NCBI GenBank assembly: GCA_031411495.1
Contig: JANOBD010000022.1
Location: forward strand, 62,001 to 126,000
From: JANOBD01 sp031411495
Lineage (GTDB): Bacteria > Planctomycetota > Phycisphaerae > Tepidisphaerales > Tepidisphaeraceae
Direction of reading: 5' to 3'
Length of the DNA: 64,000 nucleotides
Under the pieces are notes generated by a model. The model ran no database searches. It had not been told where the DNA came from and saw nothing but the letters and a program-made list of their open reading frames with translations. Made by a program: the position numbers and the translations under genes. This document shows positions 31,425 to 41,135 of this stretch, one piece after another (the stretch's first letter is position 1; every line of letters begins with the position of its first letter).

Positions 31425-32029
31425 GCCACGTCCTTTTTTACACGATCGTCCGCACGCAGACGCCCCGGTTGCCTGAGCATTGTAGCCGACATTGCACTGC
31501 ATCCACGGCACCGGTGGAAGTTTCAGAACCGCAAGGCCGCAGTGAAAATAGCGAGGAGAACCGAGATTGTCGACGCCCGGAGCCCGCCGACGGGGTCCAG
31601 AAACGCTGCCCGGCGGGTGCGGGTGTATGAAGCGGGGCAGCATCACCTCTCATCCCGCTCATTCCTCTCGGTTCGAGTGCACGAGGCAGGCGCGACCGGG
31701 CGGTTCGACGTGATAGGAGTGCTGCCAAAACGTGCCGCGAAATCCCGTCGTCCGAAGAAACGACGAAGTCCCCCGCAGCAACACGGCTTTCATCTGCGGA
31801 ATCGGCCGAAAGATCGGGCGCACCGCAGGGCGCGATACGTGTCGGATGTACACGCCATCGGCCTGTTGTCGGTTAGCCGGTCAGAACACCTGCGCCAACG
31901 GCTCGATGCGCACTGACCGCAATCCGCCGGCTCTGGCAGGCGAGGCGCGACGGAAAAGGGATCATTTGATCATTTGTCATTTTCCGAAAAAGAGAAATGA
32001 CCAAATGACCCTTTTTTGTGCAACTCGCG
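31425..32029. other. 605-base intergenic region with AT-rich palindrome
   Basis: No supported gene. At 31959-32018 an element rich in TCATTTG and AATGACCAAATGACC units can form a hairpin. It belongs to the ATGACCAA family seen again at 60451-60557, and could end the small lipoprotein transcript. The rest is GC-rich and featureless by eye. Confidence 0.5.
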
Positions 32030-32236
32030 TCACTTCATCTTCATGTCGGCCACGGGCATTCCGCAGGTCGGGCACTTGCCCTCGGCGGTTGCGGTCTGAT
32101 TGCCCGGACAATGCGAACATGCGTCCATCGACACCTTGTCTTTCATCCTGTGATCGTGATCCATCTCCGAATCGGATTTGCACCCGACGACACACAACAG
32201 ACTGACGACCGCGAGCAGCGAAAAACGCTTGAACAT
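32030..32236 (-). CDS. Small Cys/His/Met-rich lipoprotein, probably metal-binding
   Basis: A 68-residue lipoprotein: signal peptide MFKRFSLLAVVSLLCVVGC with lipobox, then a mature part rich in potential metal ligands (MDHDHRMKDK, CSHCPG and CPTCGMPVADMKMK). Two CxxC motifs plus His and Met suggest copper or zinc binding, resembling the short heavy-metal-binding (YHCPMHP-like) domains. GAGG sits seven bases before the ATG at 32236. It stands alone with no efflux genes nearby. Confidence 0.75.
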   Translation of the reverse strand: MFKRFSLLAVVSLLCVVGCKSDSEMDHDHRMKDKVSMDACSHCPGNQTATAEGKCPTCGMPVADMKMK

Positions 32237-32437
32237 GAGTACCCTCGAGAAGTGAACGGCCCCGCGCCCGGCAACATTGCCGAGACGTCGCGGCCCTGAC
32301 TCTGATGCGCGCAACGCCGGCGGGGATTCAGGGGATCGCCAAGACCTGGAAGATCGTGCGCCCTTCCGTGGCGCGATCGCACGCAGATCGCCAGGCTTCA
32401 GCCGCCGCGGTGAAAATGGAACCCGCCGACCGAATGG

Positions 32438-33427
32438 TCACCGCGCACTCGCCGCCGGCATATCCAGCATCGTCCGCAGGCCGGTGTTCACCTTCGGCAG
32501 CAGGCGCGCCGTGTTGATGAGGGCGGCGACGGTGGCGCTGTCGCCGGGCGTGCTGCCGGGGATTTGCACCGTCAGCGGCACCGGGCCGCCGAGCTGGATT
32601 TCATCGCGCGGATTCGGCTCGGCACACGCCATGATCAGATCCAGCTCAATGCTGAGTCCCTCGCCACTCCAAGAGCCGGTGTTGTGCATGCCGCGGACTT
32701 GTCCGGGCTGGATCGTGCCCAGGCCGCACTCGATCGGCTTGTCGGTCGTGAGCGGCTGGAGTTCTTCCTTCACGCTTCCCGGCTTCACTTCGCGACCGAG
32801 ACCTGCGGCGATCATCGCGATGCTTTCCGCGAGGCCCTTGTGGCCGATCGCGCCCTTGGCCTTGAGCTCGTTGAAGTGCGCAACGGTCATCGTACTGCCG
32901 ACTTTCTGCTGCAGCGGCAGGCGGCGCTTGAGGGCATCGACCCGGCGGATGCACTTTACGCTCGTCACCTGCGTGAGCATCGAGGAGAGTTGCAGCGCGA
33001 GCAGGTCCATCACGTAGCCCGGGTTCACGCCGGTGCCCACCAGCGCGACGCCCGCCTTCTTCGCTTCCGCGTCGATCGTCCTCGCGAGTTCTGCATGGCG
33101 ATAGTTCGGCCAGGCCATCTCTTCACACGAGCTGGTCACGTGGAGTTTTTTCGCCATGCAGGCGCGAAGCAGCGGCGTGATCTTGTCGAAAAAACTTGTC
33201 GTGCAGAGGACCGCCACATCCGCGTCGCCGGCTTTGTCGAGCGAGTCGACGATCTTCGGCGAGGCGTCTTTGCCCCACTTGCCGTTATCGAGTTCGGCGA
33301 GCGTCTTGCCGATTTTGGCCGGGTCGAGGTCGACGAGGCCGACGAGTTTGAGATCGCGCGAGGTTTGAGCGGCGCGGGCGACAGCGATGCCGATGGGGCC
33401 GAGTCCGACAACGATGAGACGGGTCAT
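32438..33427 (-). CDS. NAD(P)-dependent dihydrodipicolinate reductase-like oxidoreductase
   Basis: A 329-residue Rossmann-fold dehydrogenase. N-terminal dinucleotide motif VVGLGPIGIAVARAA and VDLDPAKIG. Catalytic-domain features such as CEEMAWPNYRH and LVGTGVNPGYVMDLL match the DapB N-terminal-like family that includes 2,4-diaminopentanoate dehydrogenase. No neighbouring lysine or ornithine catabolic genes are present, so the physiological substrate is open. The spacer before it (32237-32437) has no gene. Fold assignment is firm, substrate is not. Confidence 0.78.
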   Translation of the reverse strand: MTRLIVVGLGPIGIAVARAAQTSRDLKLVGLVDLDPAKIGKTLAELDNGKWGKDASPKIVDSLDKAGDADVAVLCTTSFFDKITPLLRACMAKKLHVTSSCEEMAWPNYRHAELARTIDAEAKKAGVALVGTGVNPGYVMDLLALQLSSMLTQVTSVKCIRRVDALKRRLPLQQKVGSTMTVAHFNELKAKGAIGHKGLAESIAMIAAGLGREVKPGSVKEELQPLTTDKPIECGLGTIQPGQVRGMHNTGSWSGEGLSIELDLIMACAEPNPRDEIQLGGPVPLTVQIPGSTPGDSATVAALINTARLLPKVNTGLRTMLDMPAASAR

Positions 33428-33596
33428 GGGCGTAAATCCTTCGAGAAAACGGAGCCGGAGGAGATTATGTAATTACTGGCGTTTGTCGAGTGGGAAGTGA
33501 GAGAATGCGACCCTCGATCGCAGCGAGGCGCGGTTCTCAACTCCGCAGCGCAGATCCGTCGCGCGCTTGATGTCGCGCGCTCACCGTCATTCTGAC

Positions 33597-34394
33597 CTAT
33601 CTCACGTACTCCACCGCGTTCCGGAAAATCCTCAAACCGTCCCCTTCGTCGGGTTGGTGTTCACGGCTCGTCCACGCGTAGTGCTGCAGCGGGCTGATGT
33701 GCCGCTCGGGGTGCGGCATGAGGCCGAAGACCAGGCCGCTCGCATCACACACACCTGCGATAGCGTCGGTCGAGCCGTTGGGATTATCGCCAACGTAGGT
33801 GAGCGCGACCTGGTCGTTTTCCCAGAGCGCTTTCTTCACCGCTTCGCTCGCGCAGAGGAACTTGCCTTCGCCGTGCGCGATCGGCAGTTCGATCCGCGCG
33901 ACGCTGAGCGTCCGGTCTTCCGGATCTTCCGACGGCGGAGTCTCCGGAAGGTTTTGCGTCCAGATGCACTTCCTGCTTCGGCTCTCGAGCGTGACCCAGT
34001 GATCGATGAAGTGCCGGCAATCGTTTTCGGTGAGGGTGCAGGTCTGGCCCACTTTTCCCGCGAGCGGTCCCGGGAGGATGTCGGTCTTCACTAGGATCTG
34101 GAAGCCGTTGCAGATGCCGATCACCGGTTTCTTCTTCGCGACGAACTCATGGAGCGCGCCTTCGAGGCGGAGCATGAGCTGGTTGGCGAAGATCCTGCCC
34201 GCGGCGATGTCGTCGCCGTAGCTGAATCCGCCGGGCACGGCGAGGATCTGGTACTCGCTCATCAACGCCGGCTTTTCGATGACGCGGTTAAGGTGAACGC
34301 GATCGACCGATGCGCCGACGGCCTCGAAAGCGGTCTGCGTCTCGCCATCGCAATTGGTGCCGGCCGACCGGAGGATGAGCACGCGAGGCTTCAT
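33597..34394 (-). CDS. purQ: Phosphoribosylformylglycinamidine synthase subunit PurQ
   Basis: A 265-residue class-I glutamine amidotransferase that supplies ammonia for formylglycinamidine ribotide formation in purine synthesis. The N-terminus RVLILRSAGTNCDGETQTAF, VPGGFSYGDDIAAGRI, the nucleophile elbow GICNGFQILV and the catalytic His/Glu in PHPERHISPLQH are diagnostic. It is a little longer than the classic 225-residue form because of an insert around SRKCIWTQNLPETPPSED, as in several non-proteobacterial homologues. purL and purS are not in the window. Confidence 0.95.
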   Translation of the reverse strand: MKPRVLILRSAGTNCDGETQTAFEAVGASVDRVHLNRVIEKPALMSEYQILAVPGGFSYGDDIAAGRIFANQLMLRLEGALHEFVAKKKPVIGICNGFQILVKTDILPGPLAGKVGQTCTLTENDCRHFIDHWVTLESRSRKCIWTQNLPETPPSEDPEDRTLSVARIELPIAHGEGKFLCASEAVKKALWENDQVALTYVGDNPNGSTDAIAGVCDASGLVFGLMPHPERHISPLQHYAWTSREHQPDEGDGLRIFRNAVEYVR

Positions 34395-34728
34395 CGGATC
34401 GATTATGCGAGTTGCGGCTCGGAAGTCACGTCAACGAACATCGACCGCGAAGGCGCGAAGAACGCGCAGGAAAACGCGAAGAAGACGAATCGGAGATTTG
34501 GAAAATCACGCAGACGCGAGTTCGGGATGACACTCATCGTGCACGATAAACCCGCGTTCCTTCTCCTGCTTTTCTTCGCGTCCTCCTTCGTGTCCTTCGC
34601 GCCTTCGCGGTTCTGATTTCAACGCCCGACGCGGCTGAGAAGTCTCGGCCGCGTCGGGAGGATTTCGTGGATCGCCGAAGCGGATGCCCTGTTCGCAGAG
34701 CAGCAGATCCGCTTCCAGGAAGAGAGAA
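34395..34728. repeat. Intergenic region with CACGAAG/CGCGAAG palindrome and hairpin
   Basis: CCGCGAAGGCGCGAAG (34445-34460) is complemented exactly by CTTCGCGCCTTCGCGG (34595-34610), about 134 bases apart, with more CGCGAAG and CTTCGTG units inside. A second hairpin has 11-bp arms CCCGACGCGGC (34625-34635) and its complement (34648-34658), which may end the HU transcript. No gene is seen. Confidence 0.7.
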
Positions 34729-35034
34729 TTACTTCTTCTTCGGGGCGCCGAGGATCGCGTCCTTGGCGGCCTTGACGACGCGGAACTTGATCTTCTTGCG
34801 CGCCGGGATCTTCTTGAGCTGGCCCTTCTGCGGTCCGAACGGCATCACCATTTCGCGCGGCTTGGATTCGGCGAGAACGAGCTTGCCGATGCCCGGGATC
34901 AGAAACGTGCTCTTGGCGTTCTTGTAGGCGAGTTCCGACTGAACATCGAAAAACGACATGACCTGCTTACGGGTCAGGCCTGTCTTCTCGGCGATCGCGT
35001 TGGCGATTTCCGACTTGGTCATTGCTTTAGCCAT
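34729..35034 (-). CDS. HU/IHF-family DNA-binding protein
   Basis: A 101-residue basic nucleoid protein. It begins AMTKSEIANAIAEKTGLTRK, the canonical HU helix, followed by QVMSFFDVQSELAYK and IPGIGKLVLAESKPREMVMP. The DNA-binding arm here is unusual (PFGPQKGQLKKIPARKKIKF), with a Lys-rich end AKDAILGAPKKK. This form is found in planctomycetes and Bdellovibrio-like HU proteins. AAGGAG lies eight bases before the ATG at 35034. It should bend and compact DNA. Confidence 0.88.
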   Translation of the reverse strand: MAKAMTKSEIANAIAEKTGLTRKQVMSFFDVQSELAYKNAKSTFLIPGIGKLVLAESKPREMVMPFGPQKGQLKKIPARKKIKFRVVKAAKDAILGAPKKK

Positions 35035-35363
35035 GTGACGACTCCTTCCATTCGCTATTGCCGGATCGGCCCGGCACGCGAGTCCTGTAGGCGGATTCAA
35101 ACTCCGCCGCGGAGTGATCAACCCGCATTCGGGCTGAGTTGCGTCCGATGCGAAGTCTCGCACCAGCCACACCGATCCTCCCCGCTCGTCGCCGGAACCT
35201 CGCCGTCAGAAATCACCGTGATTTCCGACCGTTCCGGCATCTGAGACGGAAAACTAGCTAGTTTTTCGACAGTTTCAATCTCCAAACTCAAAAATCTCCC
35301 GATTTTTCCGAATCGATCCGCTCCCGACGAATCTTTCGACCCATTGACTGCCCCTTTCCCACC
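35035..35363. other. Intergenic region with two short palindromes
   Basis: No gene. GAAATCACCGTGATTTC (35209-35225) and AAAACTAGCTAGTTTT (35250-35265) are perfect palindromes, 175-230 bases upstream of the HU-type gene. The second could also end the transcript of the membrane gene on its right, since it is flanked by A/T runs. Either operator or terminator roles are possible. Confidence 0.5.
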
Positions 35364-36728
35364 CTACCGTTTCATCGTCAATGGCATCGGCGGCGCGGGC
35401 CGCTCGCTGCCCAGCCAGCGCTCCATCGCCCCCAGCGCGGTGTTCGATCGGTACGGCGTCAGTGGCAGCGGCTGCAGCGCGCCCGCGATGCTCACCAGCA
35501 CGCTCACCCCGCACGTCGCGCCCAGCACCCACGCCGTCCGTTTCGACATCTCACGCCGGATCACCGCGCCCATCCAGAAGCAGATCAGCGGCAGAAACAC
35601 CACGAACCACTGCACGCCGAACATCAGCCCGCTCACCGAACCGCGCCGACTCGCCACGATCATCACGATCGTCGTCGATCCGACGAAACTGATCGCGGCC
35701 AGCATCTTCGCGTGCATCGGCCAGTGCTTGCGGAGCACGATGAACAGGCCGACCAATCCCGCGATCACGATCGGGAAGTGCGTGAAGATGCCGTGATTGC
35801 CCAGCGTCACGTTGAAGATCGATGCGCCCAGCGAGCCGACGCGAACCACCGGCGACTCATCCGGGTCGGAAGCGACGACATCCTGCAGCGTCGCGACGCT
35901 GCCGGGCGCGAAGAGCGACCCGAACGAATCGAGCGACCACGCCGCGTGAATCCACGCGATCGGCGCAGCGCCGATCGTCATGAGCACGAAACCCACGATG
36001 CGCTGCCGTGCCGGGATCTGCATCGCGAACAGCACCAGCGGCAGCGGGATCGCCAGCGGCATCGTCCACGGGCTGACCGCGCACGCCATCGACGAGAAAA
36101 GTCCGGCCAGCAGACAGATCGGCAGCGCACTGGCGCTCTTCTTGGCCGCCGCAACAAAGAGCAGGCACGCGGTCGCGCAGATCAGCGCGGCCGCGGCGGG
36201 CGCGTGGGGGTTGAGCACGGTCGCGTAGCTGATCCATCCGCCGCCGAAGGTCACGAGCAGCGCCAGCAGCGCGCGCATGGGCCTGGAGAGTTCGAAGAGC
36301 CGGCCCATGCGGTAGATCACGCCGCCGCCCACCGCGACGGGCAATGTCGCGCCGAAGAGCGTGAGGAGGAACGCCATCGACTCGGCGTGGTTCTTCCAGT
36401 CGAGGCCGCATTTGAGCATCAGCCACGCCGGCCCGGCGAGCAGGACGGTGTAGACCGGCGGCCGGTCGGCGACGACCCGCCCCTTGTGCTCGGTGGTGCC
36501 CGGCTGCCCGCGCCAGACGGCCGGGTCCAGCGCCATCCCCCCGCGCGTGCTGAGCGACTTCACGGTATCGAGCAGGAGCATTTCGCTTCGGGTGGTTTCA
36601 CCCGGCGAACGGAGCGGCCGGAGCAGCGGAATCGCAATCACCAGCACCAGCAGCGGCGTGAGCAGAGCCCACGGCCGGAACTTGGCGCGGAGGAAGATCC
36701 GGAGAGCTTGTCGTCGCCAACTGGGCAT
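35364..36728 (-). CDS. Polytopic membrane protein, possible GT-C glycosyltransferase
   Basis: A 454-residue protein with about ten transmembrane helices (for example PWALLTPLLVLVIAIPLL and MRALLALLVTFGGGWISYA). A periplasmic loop after the first helix contains EMLLLDTVKSLSTRGGMALD and RPPVYTVLLAGPAWLML. The topology, with an acidic first loop, resembles dolichyl-phosphate-mannose mannosyltransferase-like GT-C proteins, but I see no decisive motif. It stands alone, with gaps on both sides. The gap to the MFS gene (36729-37030) carries a hairpin at 36968-36999. Confidence 0.6.
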   Translation of the reverse strand: MPSWRRQALRIFLRAKFRPWALLTPLLVLVIAIPLLRPLRSPGETTRSEMLLLDTVKSLSTRGGMALDPAVWRGQPGTTEHKGRVVADRPPVYTVLLAGPAWLMLKCGLDWKNHAESMAFLLTLFGATLPVAVGGGVIYRMGRLFELSRPMRALLALLVTFGGGWISYATVLNPHAPAAAALICATACLLFVAAAKKSASALPICLLAGLFSSMACAVSPWTMPLAIPLPLVLFAMQIPARQRIVGFVLMTIGAAPIAWIHAAWSLDSFGSLFAPGSVATLQDVVASDPDESPVVRVGSLGASIFNVTLGNHGIFTHFPIVIAGLVGLFIVLRKHWPMHAKMLAAISFVGSTTIVMIVASRRGSVSGLMFGVQWFVVFLPLICFWMGAVIRREMSKRTAWVLGATCGVSVLVSIAGALQPLPLTPYRSNTALGAMERWLGSERPAPPMPLTMKR

Positions 36729-36967
36729 GCGTGATACGAGCGCGGGCCGCCGATCGAAGGAGCGTAACGGCCCGCTGCACCGGGCAACGGTACCCGAGAG
36801 CGATCAAATCGACCAAGTTTCGCGGCGATCGCCACCGGTGTGAAGATGGGTACCCGTTTTGCCGCGCGGATGGGTCACGGTGGGCAATTCCGGGCACTCT
36901 GCGCCACCCCAGAAATCGAGACGGGGCGCGGCGGCTGATCGAGTGCTCTGCATCTATCTCACGTGCG

Positions 36968-36999
36968 GCGCTGCGCAACAGCGCCGCTTTGCGCAGCGC
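36968..36999 (-). terminator. Hairpin downstream of MFS transporter gene
   Basis: GCGCTGCGCAA (36968-36978) pairs exactly with TTGCGCAGCGC (36989-36999) around a 10-base loop, 31 bases after the MFS stop. No T tract follows on the minus strand, so terminator function is only likely. The rest of 36729-37030 shows nothing. Confidence 0.45.
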
Positions 37000-37030
37000 A
37001 GGAATTGATAAGTTAAACTCCGAAATCGAC

Positions 37031-38851
37031 TTATGAATTCTCGACGGCGGCGCGGGTCCGCCGCACGTGGCGGTTTCCTGCGACCAACCCCAGCGCTCCA
37101 CAGGGAATGACCGATGTCGCGACGCCCACGAGCGTGTAGCCCCGGATGTCGGCGTCGCTCAACAGCAGTTGGGGGAACTGCCAGAGCCCGACGCCCGGCG
37201 TGAGCCCGAGCGCGCTTTGCACGAGATAGCTGCCGATGTATCCCACCGTCAGCCCCACCGCCGCGCCGCCGAAGTAAAAACCGAGCACCTTCCACATGTG
37301 TGCCGGTTTCTCGAGTCGTGTCGGCGCGACGCCGACATCGCCCGGCGCCAGATATCCCTGCGTCCCGCCGTTCTGTTTGAACTTGAAATAGACCGCGATC
37401 GTGAGCAGCAGCGTGATGCTCGAGAGGATCAGCCCGGCCCAGAACGTGAGGTGATAATTGTTGTTGGTCCGGTCGAGCACGAAGCCGATCGACGGGCCGT
37501 AGAAGAGCACGATGATCGAGGTCACGATCCCGCCGGCGGAGGCGTACTGGCTGAACTTGCTCCGCGGATAAAGCGCCTGTCCGAGCGAAGCCGAACAGGT
37601 GAAGAAGGTGCCGGAAAGAATCGTGTGCGCCACCAGCGCGACACCGAAGGTGAAGGCATCGTGGACGTAGAGCGAGCCGTACAGCGCGGTAACGACATAC
37701 AGGACCAACGAAAGCATCGCCATGCGCAATGCATGGATGCGATCGACGAACATGCCCAGCGGAAATGCGATCGTCAGCGAGACGAGATAGCTCACCGCGA
37801 CCAGACAGCCGTAGTCGCTGTCGGCCATATTGAGCTGAGAAGCGTAGCGGATGGTGAAATCGTTGATCGGTCGGAACGTGAGCGCGCCAAAGGTGAACAT
37901 CGCGAAGAGCAACAGGTAGTACGGCTCGGCGAAGCATTCCCGAAAGTAAGTCACCGTGGCGGCGACGAATCGCGTGATGAATGCGACCAGCCAGGCCAGG
38001 AATCCCCGACCCGCGACGACCGTGTTGACCTCGTAGGGAGGAGGCGGCGGATACTGGCCTTCCTTCACCTTCAGACACATCAGCAGGAACCCGCCGCCGA
38101 AGAGAACACCGACCAGGGCGAACATCAGCGTGAAGTGTTCCGCCGCGTGCTTGAAGAGGATGGCGTTGAAGAGGATGCCGTCGTAGAGGCTGATGGCGCG
38201 GAAGAACCCGAAGAACCGGCCGAGCACCGATCGCGGGACGACGTCGTTGATCAGTCCGCCGAAGACGGCGCCGGAAACGATGACCGCGACTTCGAACACG
38301 ATCCAGAGAACGGTGAAGATGCCGATCGTGTAGTTGGCGGCCGCGAGTTGCAGCGTCTGCCCGGCGGCGGGCGTGTTGCCCATCATTTTGTAGAGCGCCA
38401 CACCCATCTGCGGGCTGAACGCGATGCCGATCATCGCCAGGCCGGCGACCGGCGTCGGATAGATCAGGAACGGAATGCGTCGGCCCCAGCGGCTGCGCAT
38501 CCGGTCGGACTTGTAGCTCACGATCGGGCTGAGGATCAGCGCGATGACGGTTGGAATCGTCGAGGTCAGCAGTTGCTTGAGCGTGTTGTTGGCGCCGTTG
38601 GCGAGTAGGAACTTCTCGGTCAGCGGGCCGACCGAGCGGTCGCGCATCGAGAGCGCGAAGTCGCCCCAGAGCAGCCAGACGAACAGCAGCACCAGGCCGC
38701 TCGCGGTGTAGACGAGCGTGCCGACCGTAAAGAGGTTGCCGCCGACGGGCTCGGGCGGCGGGCGTTGCGCGAAGGCGGCGATCGGCGCGGACGATGACCC
38801 CGGCGGGAGCGATGCGGGCTCAGCGATTGGTGGCTGCTGTTCACTTCCCAA
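37031..38851 (-). CDS. Major facilitator superfamily transporter
   Basis: A 606-residue carrier with twelve or more helices. The MFS loop 2-3 signature appears as SYKSDRMRSRWGRRIPFLI (related to GxxxDRxGRR), followed by TPVAGLAMIGIAFSP. A related segment, FPLGMFVDRIHALR, marks the second half. A Pro-rich cytoplasmic N-terminus precedes helix 1. It starts at a TTG (38851) with GAGG eight bases upstream, and no ATG in the frame would keep the first helix. Extra cytoplasmic loop KVKEGQYPPPPPYE is distinctive. The shape resembles sugar:cation symporters, but the substrate is not predictable. Confidence 0.8.
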   Translation of the reverse strand: MGSEQQPPIAEPASLPPGSSSAPIAAFAQRPPPEPVGGNLFTVGTLVYTASGLVLLFVWLLWGDFALSMRDRSVGPLTEKFLLANGANNTLKQLLTSTIPTVIALILSPIVSYKSDRMRSRWGRRIPFLIYPTPVAGLAMIGIAFSPQMGVALYKMMGNTPAAGQTLQLAAANYTIGIFTVLWIVFEVAVIVSGAVFGGLINDVVPRSVLGRFFGFFRAISLYDGILFNAILFKHAAEHFTLMFALVGVLFGGGFLLMCLKVKEGQYPPPPPYEVNTVVAGRGFLAWLVAFITRFVAATVTYFRECFAEPYYLLLFAMFTFGALTFRPINDFTIRYASQLNMADSDYGCLVAVSYLVSLTIAFPLGMFVDRIHALRMAMLSLVLYVVTALYGSLYVHDAFTFGVALVAHTILSGTFFTCSASLGQALYPRSKFSQYASAGGIVTSIIVLFYGPSIGFVLDRTNNNYHLTFWAGLILSSITLLLTIAVYFKFKQNGGTQGYLAPGDVGVAPTRLEKPAHMWKVLGFYFGGAAVGLTVGYIGSYLVQSALGLTPGVGLWQFPQLLLSDADIRGYTLVGVATSVIPCGALGLVAGNRHVRRTRAAVENS

Positions 38852-39317
38852 CGCGGAGGCCTCGTCGAGTCAGAGGAAATCGGCGCCGGATCCGCCCGGA
38901 CCGACGCGAGCATGGACGCTAACGCCCATGGCACGGGCGGCACTCTAGCCGATCTCGAAGTGAGTGCGAATCGCGAATACCGACCTGACAAGATTGTCAT
39001 CGCGATTCGAGAGACAAATAATTCGATTCTGTCACAACGCATCGACAGTAATGTGGCCGGACGCTTTTCAAAACCCGCTGTAACAAACGAAAACGATGAA
39101 GGGACAGCCAGTTGCGATTTGCTTGCAGCAGCCGATTGGAGCCCGCGTGATTGTCAAAAAAGGGGCAAGCAACTTCTTGTAGTATGGCAGAACGACGTCA
39201 AACTTCTGTAAATTTTCTTGACGCGATTGCTGTCTTTCTGGAGTATGACGACTGTAGCAGGAGCCAGCGCTGCGCCGTCTCCTGGAGGGAACTTTTCTGA
39301 CGGGAGAGAATCTATCC
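38852..39317. other. 466-base divergent promoter region
   Basis: No gene. An AT-richer stretch from about 38990 to 39250 should hold promoters for the MFS gene and the PEP-CTERM gene. TTGACG at 39218 and TATGAC at 39244 are 20 bases apart, too far for a confident sigma-70 promoter. Confidence 0.4.
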
Positions 39318-40058
39318 ATGCGAAACACCCTGACGCACTGCCTTTGCGGTGCCATCCTTGCCGTTCCGGCGATCTCGTTCGCGGCGAGCGTGAATTACGG
39401 CGACAAAAACGCCGCCGACCTCATCTACCGCCAAGTCTCCGAAGACTCGATCACCGATCCGGTCCCGCTCTTCAATAACCCGTCCGTCTTCGGCAACTCG
39501 CTCGTCTTCACGCCCACCCTCTTCGGCGCCACCAGCACCGGCGGCGGCATGGACATCACCGACTCCACGCTCACCACCACGCTCGAAGCCAAGCCCGGCA
39601 AGTCGATCACCGCGATCTCCCTCAACGAAGCCGGCGACTACACGCTCACCGGCGTCGGCAATACCGGAACGTCGGCGACCGTCACCGCCACCTACTTCGT
39701 CCGCGTCGTCGAAGTGAACGGCACGCCCATCTCGCCGATCCTTTCCACCGGCAACCTCACCTTCACCCCCTCCGGCGGAACCTACGACCTGGTGAACGAC
39801 CCCGGCACCGGCGTCATCTGGACCGGCTCGGCCAACATCAACGTCAACGCGATCCTCGCGAGCAACAACGTCTCCGGCAACGCGACCCGCGTGCTGCTGA
39901 GCCTCGACAACCAGCTCATCGCCGTCAGCCAGACCGGCTCGATCTCGTTCATCAAGAAGAAGACGACCGATGGCGTGATCATCATCGTCTTCCCTGAGCC
40001 GACATCGCTCGGCCTTCTCGGCGGCGGAATGATCACGCTGATGCGCCGACGCCGCTGA
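39318..40058 (+). CDS. PEP-CTERM surface protein
   Basis: A 246-residue secreted protein with signal peptide MRNTLTHCLCGAILAVPAISFAA-like leader and a beta-rich body full of Thr, Gly and Asn. It ends FPEPTSLGLLGGGMITLMRRRR, the PEP-CTERM pattern (PEP motif, helix, Arg cluster) recognised by exosortase. No enzymatic motif is visible. Its body resembles the gene at 13965 (KSITAISLNEAGDYTLTGVG versus TNISSSILGDYTIFGVG), so the two appear paralogous. Its stop faces that of another PEP-CTERM gene across a shared terminator. Confidence 0.8.
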   Translation: MRNTLTHCLCGAILAVPAISFAASVNYGDKNAADLIYRQVSEDSITDPVPLFNNPSVFGNSLVFTPTLFGATSTGGGMDITDSTLTTTLEAKPGKSITAISLNEAGDYTLTGVGNTGTSATVTATYFVRVVEVNGTPISPILSTGNLTFTPSGGTYDLVNDPGTGVIWTGSANINVNAILASNNVSGNATRVLLSLDNQLIAVSQTGSISFIKKKTTDGVIIIVFPEPTSLGLLGGGMITLMRRRR

Positions 40059-40105
40059 TCGAAAGCGACGGCCGCGGTGGCCGTCGATCAATCGCTCAAT
40101 CAAAC

Positions 40106-40138
40106 GAAATCGCCCCGCGAAGCCCGCGAGGCGATTTC
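40106..40138. terminator. Bidirectional terminator hairpin
   Basis: GAAATCGCC (40106-40114) pairs with GGCGATTTC (40130-40138), with further CGCG pairing inside the loop. It lies midway between two converging PEP-CTERM genes. The stem resembles that of the rpmB terminator at 1893-1924. Confidence 0.65.
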
Positions 40139-40189
40139 TATTGCGTAGAGCGATTCGAGGATTCGATTCGATCCGACGGTTCAATCCGA

Positions 40190-40732
40190 TCAGGCTCGGC
40201 GGCGCTTCGCGAGGAACGCGAAACTCGAGAGCGCCAGCAGGCTTGTGGGCTCGGGAACGGGTGCGAAGGTGAGCGAGATGTCGAGCACCGCGTCGCGGAC
40301 GGCGGTGCCGGTGGCGACCATGTGGTACGTGCCCGGCGGAAGAGCCGAGCCGAGCGTCGAATGGGCGAATCCGCCGAGCGTGCCGATGAATGTGTCGCTG
40401 TTCACCAGGGCATTGGACGCATCGAAGATGTCGATGTTGACGCCGGTGAGGCGTGGAAGCGTGCTGGTGGCGGTGCTGATTTCCCAGACGGCTTCGCCGC
40501 TGAAGCTGCCGACCGCGCCCGCGGTGATGAAGGTGACGCTCTGGCTGAGCGGGCCGGGGCCGCTGGTGACCAACGTGTCAACGATCAGCACATCGCCGAC
40601 GTTGAAAGGCGTCGCCAGGCTGGTGCTTCCGTTGAGCGTATTGAAAGTAACCGATTGTGTTGCTGCGCCGGCCATCGATGCGGTCGCGATTATCGCGACA
40701 GCTCCGGCCAACGACTTCGTACGTGCGATCAT
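40190..40732 (-). CDS. PEP-CTERM surface protein
   Basis: A 180-residue secreted protein: signal peptide ending MAGAATQ, a beta-sandwich-like middle (FSGEAVWEISTATSTLPRLT, PPGTYHMVATGTA) and PEP-CTERM tail VPEPTSLLALSSFAFLAKRRR. AAGGAG is spaced five bases from the ATG. The middle resembles general secreted beta-sandwich domains that hold a substrate or polymer, but I do not assign a function. It converges on the gene at 39318. Confidence 0.78.
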   Translation of the reverse strand: MIARTKSLAGAVAIIATASMAGAATQSVTFNTLNGSTSLATPFNVGDVLIVDTLVTSGPGPLSQSVTFITAGAVGSFSGEAVWEISTATSTLPRLTGVNIDIFDASNALVNSDTFIGTLGGFAHSTLGSALPPGTYHMVATGTAVRDAVLDISLTFAPVPEPTSLLALSSFAFLAKRRRA

Positions 40733-41135
40733 TTTCTCTCCTTAGACGTGAACTCCTGCCTGCCACGCATTCGAACCGCCGCCGTTACGGAGAAGCGACG
40801 TCCAATGCCACCCACTGGCCAGGCAATTCGAGGGTATCGCCAACCCCCGCGTCCGCAAGCCGTAAATCCGGAATAGCAAGATGTTTACGGCACATTCCCC
40901 TGCGCCAAACCGTGGGATTTATGGCAGGATCGTGTATGCATTTACGGGACGATTGCCCCATTCGAAGCTTCTTCGCGCGAATAGAGGCCGACCGCGATCG
41001 CCTGCGGCCAACGGCCGCGGAGCGGCGTGGCGTGGGAAATGCCTCTCCACGCAGGAGTGAGCGGCAGTGCGGCAAGGTCCCCGTAATAATGTGGATCCGC
41101 TCCCCGGCTTCGTTCTTACTCGGACGCCGACGGTC
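40733..41135. other. 403-base intergenic region
   Basis: No gene is seen. At its left end the 18-base sequence TCTTACTCGGACGCCGAC is repeated directly at 41114-41131 and 41134-41151. The second copy contains the stop codon of the M14 carboxypeptidase, so a small tandem duplication touched the 3' end of that gene without changing its reading. Confidence 0.5.

Noticed and set aside
31732..32205. 157-codon plus-strand frame over the small lipoprotein
   Set aside because: It crosses the AT-rich palindrome and opposes a gene with signal peptide and good ribosome site.
39218..39249. TTGACG and TATGAC as promoter of the PEP-CTERM gene at 39318
   Set aside because: Spacing of 20 bases is outside the usual range.
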